From a bacterium (GTDB taxonomy: Bacteria; Cyanobacteriota; Vampirovibrionia; Gastranaerophilales; Gastranaerophilaceae): DNA of 35,486 bases. The stretch covers positions 1-35,486 of the forward strand of contig JAAVBM010000005.1 in assembly GCA_014803505.1 (NCBI GenBank), written 5' to 3'. The notes under the pieces were generated by a model. The model was not told the DNA's origin. It worked only from the letters and a program-made list of their open reading frames with translations, and made no database searches. Below are positions 35,269 through 35,486 of the stretch, piece by piece; position 1 is the stretch's first letter, and every line of letters starts with the position of its first letter. The position numbers and the translations under genes were made by a program.

Positions 35269-35297
35269 ATTATACCTCGTTACATTATAATAAACAA
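35269..35297 (-). promoter_or_regulatory. Leaderless promoter of the 60-residue ORF
   Basis: On the minus strand TTGTTT (35297-35292), a 17-base spacer, TATAAT (35274-35269) and 7 bases to the ATG. It sits in the left part of a region bounded by a 10-bp inverted repeat, GTTACATTAT (35279-35288) and ATAATGTTAC (35350-35359). Confidence 0.55.
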
Positions 35298-35362
35298 ATT
35301 TCGCAATAATTAATTGCTATATTTTATATAAAAAATATATATTATTTACATAATGTTACAAT

Positions 35363-35486
35363 TTATTTTTGCTTACGAGCTATAACTATTATTGGAGCAT
35401 ATGTCAATCTTGCTGAATCATATTTCTTAGAAAATCTATCACAAAAATCTTTTACTTTTTTTACGGTCCAAACACTATCTGATAAA
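35363..35486 (-). CDS. C-terminal end of an unidentified protein, cut by window edge
   Basis: On the minus strand the frame is open from the window edge to a TAA at 35363-35365 and encodes 40 residues, beginning LSDSVWTVKKVKDFCDRF and ending PIIVIARKQK. The mix of a helix then a hydrophobic strand ending in Arg-Lys looks like the end of an alpha/beta enzyme such as a methyltransferase, but this is too little to name it. The 100-base AT-rich gap to the 60-residue ORF holds only the promoter and inverted repeat. Confidence 0.55.
   Translation of the reverse strand, partial: LSDSVWTVKKVKDFCDRFSKKYDSARLTYAPIIVIARKQK

Overview
The window looks like chromosome from an AT-rich, compactly organised, Gram-negative bacterium. 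The best guess, by inference only, is a non-photosynthetic gut relative of cyanobacteria (Vampirovibrionia/Melainabacteria, order Gastranaerophilales). The reasons are: an outer-membrane autotransporter and a BamE-like envelope protein; a plant/proteobacterial-type glutamate-cysteine ligase; the MEP-pathway kinase IspE; an isolated FlhB next to a FliA-like sigma factor; and very AT-rich, tightly packed genes. There is no 16S rRNA or other decisive marker, so this placement is not proven.

Layout. 1-10399: the 3' part of a giant autotransporter adhesin that is open from the left edge. It has nine GGAI/FxxN (Pmp-type) repeats, then 316-317-residue tandem modules, a C-terminal beta-barrel and an unusual tail, followed by a terminator. 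10566-11381: an orphan membrane protein flanked by a 15-bp imperfect inverted repeat. 11585-11660: tRNA-Gln(TTG) with its own terminator. 11714-12313 and 12353-14941: a membrane-anchored unknown protein divergent from mutS. 15010-15519: an unknown membrane protein. 15536-17937 (minus): alr then a short dihydrolipoamide-dehydrogenase-like gene. 18074-21542: two tandem 329-residue paralogues of the 10-TM metal exporter family (ArsP_2/putative manganese transporter), followed by a TPR/glycosyltransferase-fold protein. 21535-21951 (minus): a small exported protein. 22061-24366: a four-gene envelope operon (BamE-like, two paralogous exported proteins, a HEAT-repeat protein). 24369-24548 (minus): a 59-residue ORF with a palindrome at its promoter. 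24678-26930: a helical-repeat protein, metF and deoC. 27007-28776: flhB and a sigma factor. 28782-31888 (minus): a 5'-nucleotidase-like protein and gshA. 31985-33618: ksgA and ispE. 33610-34969 (minus): a hypothetical protein and prmC. 34970-35486: a structured intergenic hairpin, a 60-residue ORF and the tail of another minus-strand gene.

How it fits together. Most of the window is housekeeping: mismatch repair, D-alanine supply, C1 metabolism, isoprenoid precursors, rRNA and release-factor methylation, and thiol synthesis. Envelope functions run through it: the autotransporter, the BamE-like operon, the metal exporters and FlhB. Gene ends are extremely tight; convergent genes overlap by 8-9 bp or sit 2-16 bp apart. 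Several genes (alr, metF, the 10566-11381 gene, the 35079-35261 ORF, probably mutS and ksgA) have a sigma-70 -10 box placed so that transcription would start at, or within a few bases of, the start codon, which suggests common leaderless mRNAs. The most distinctive objects are the repeat-built autotransporter, the envelope operon of unrecognised paralogues, and the exporter pair. I found no clear new defence or mobile system.
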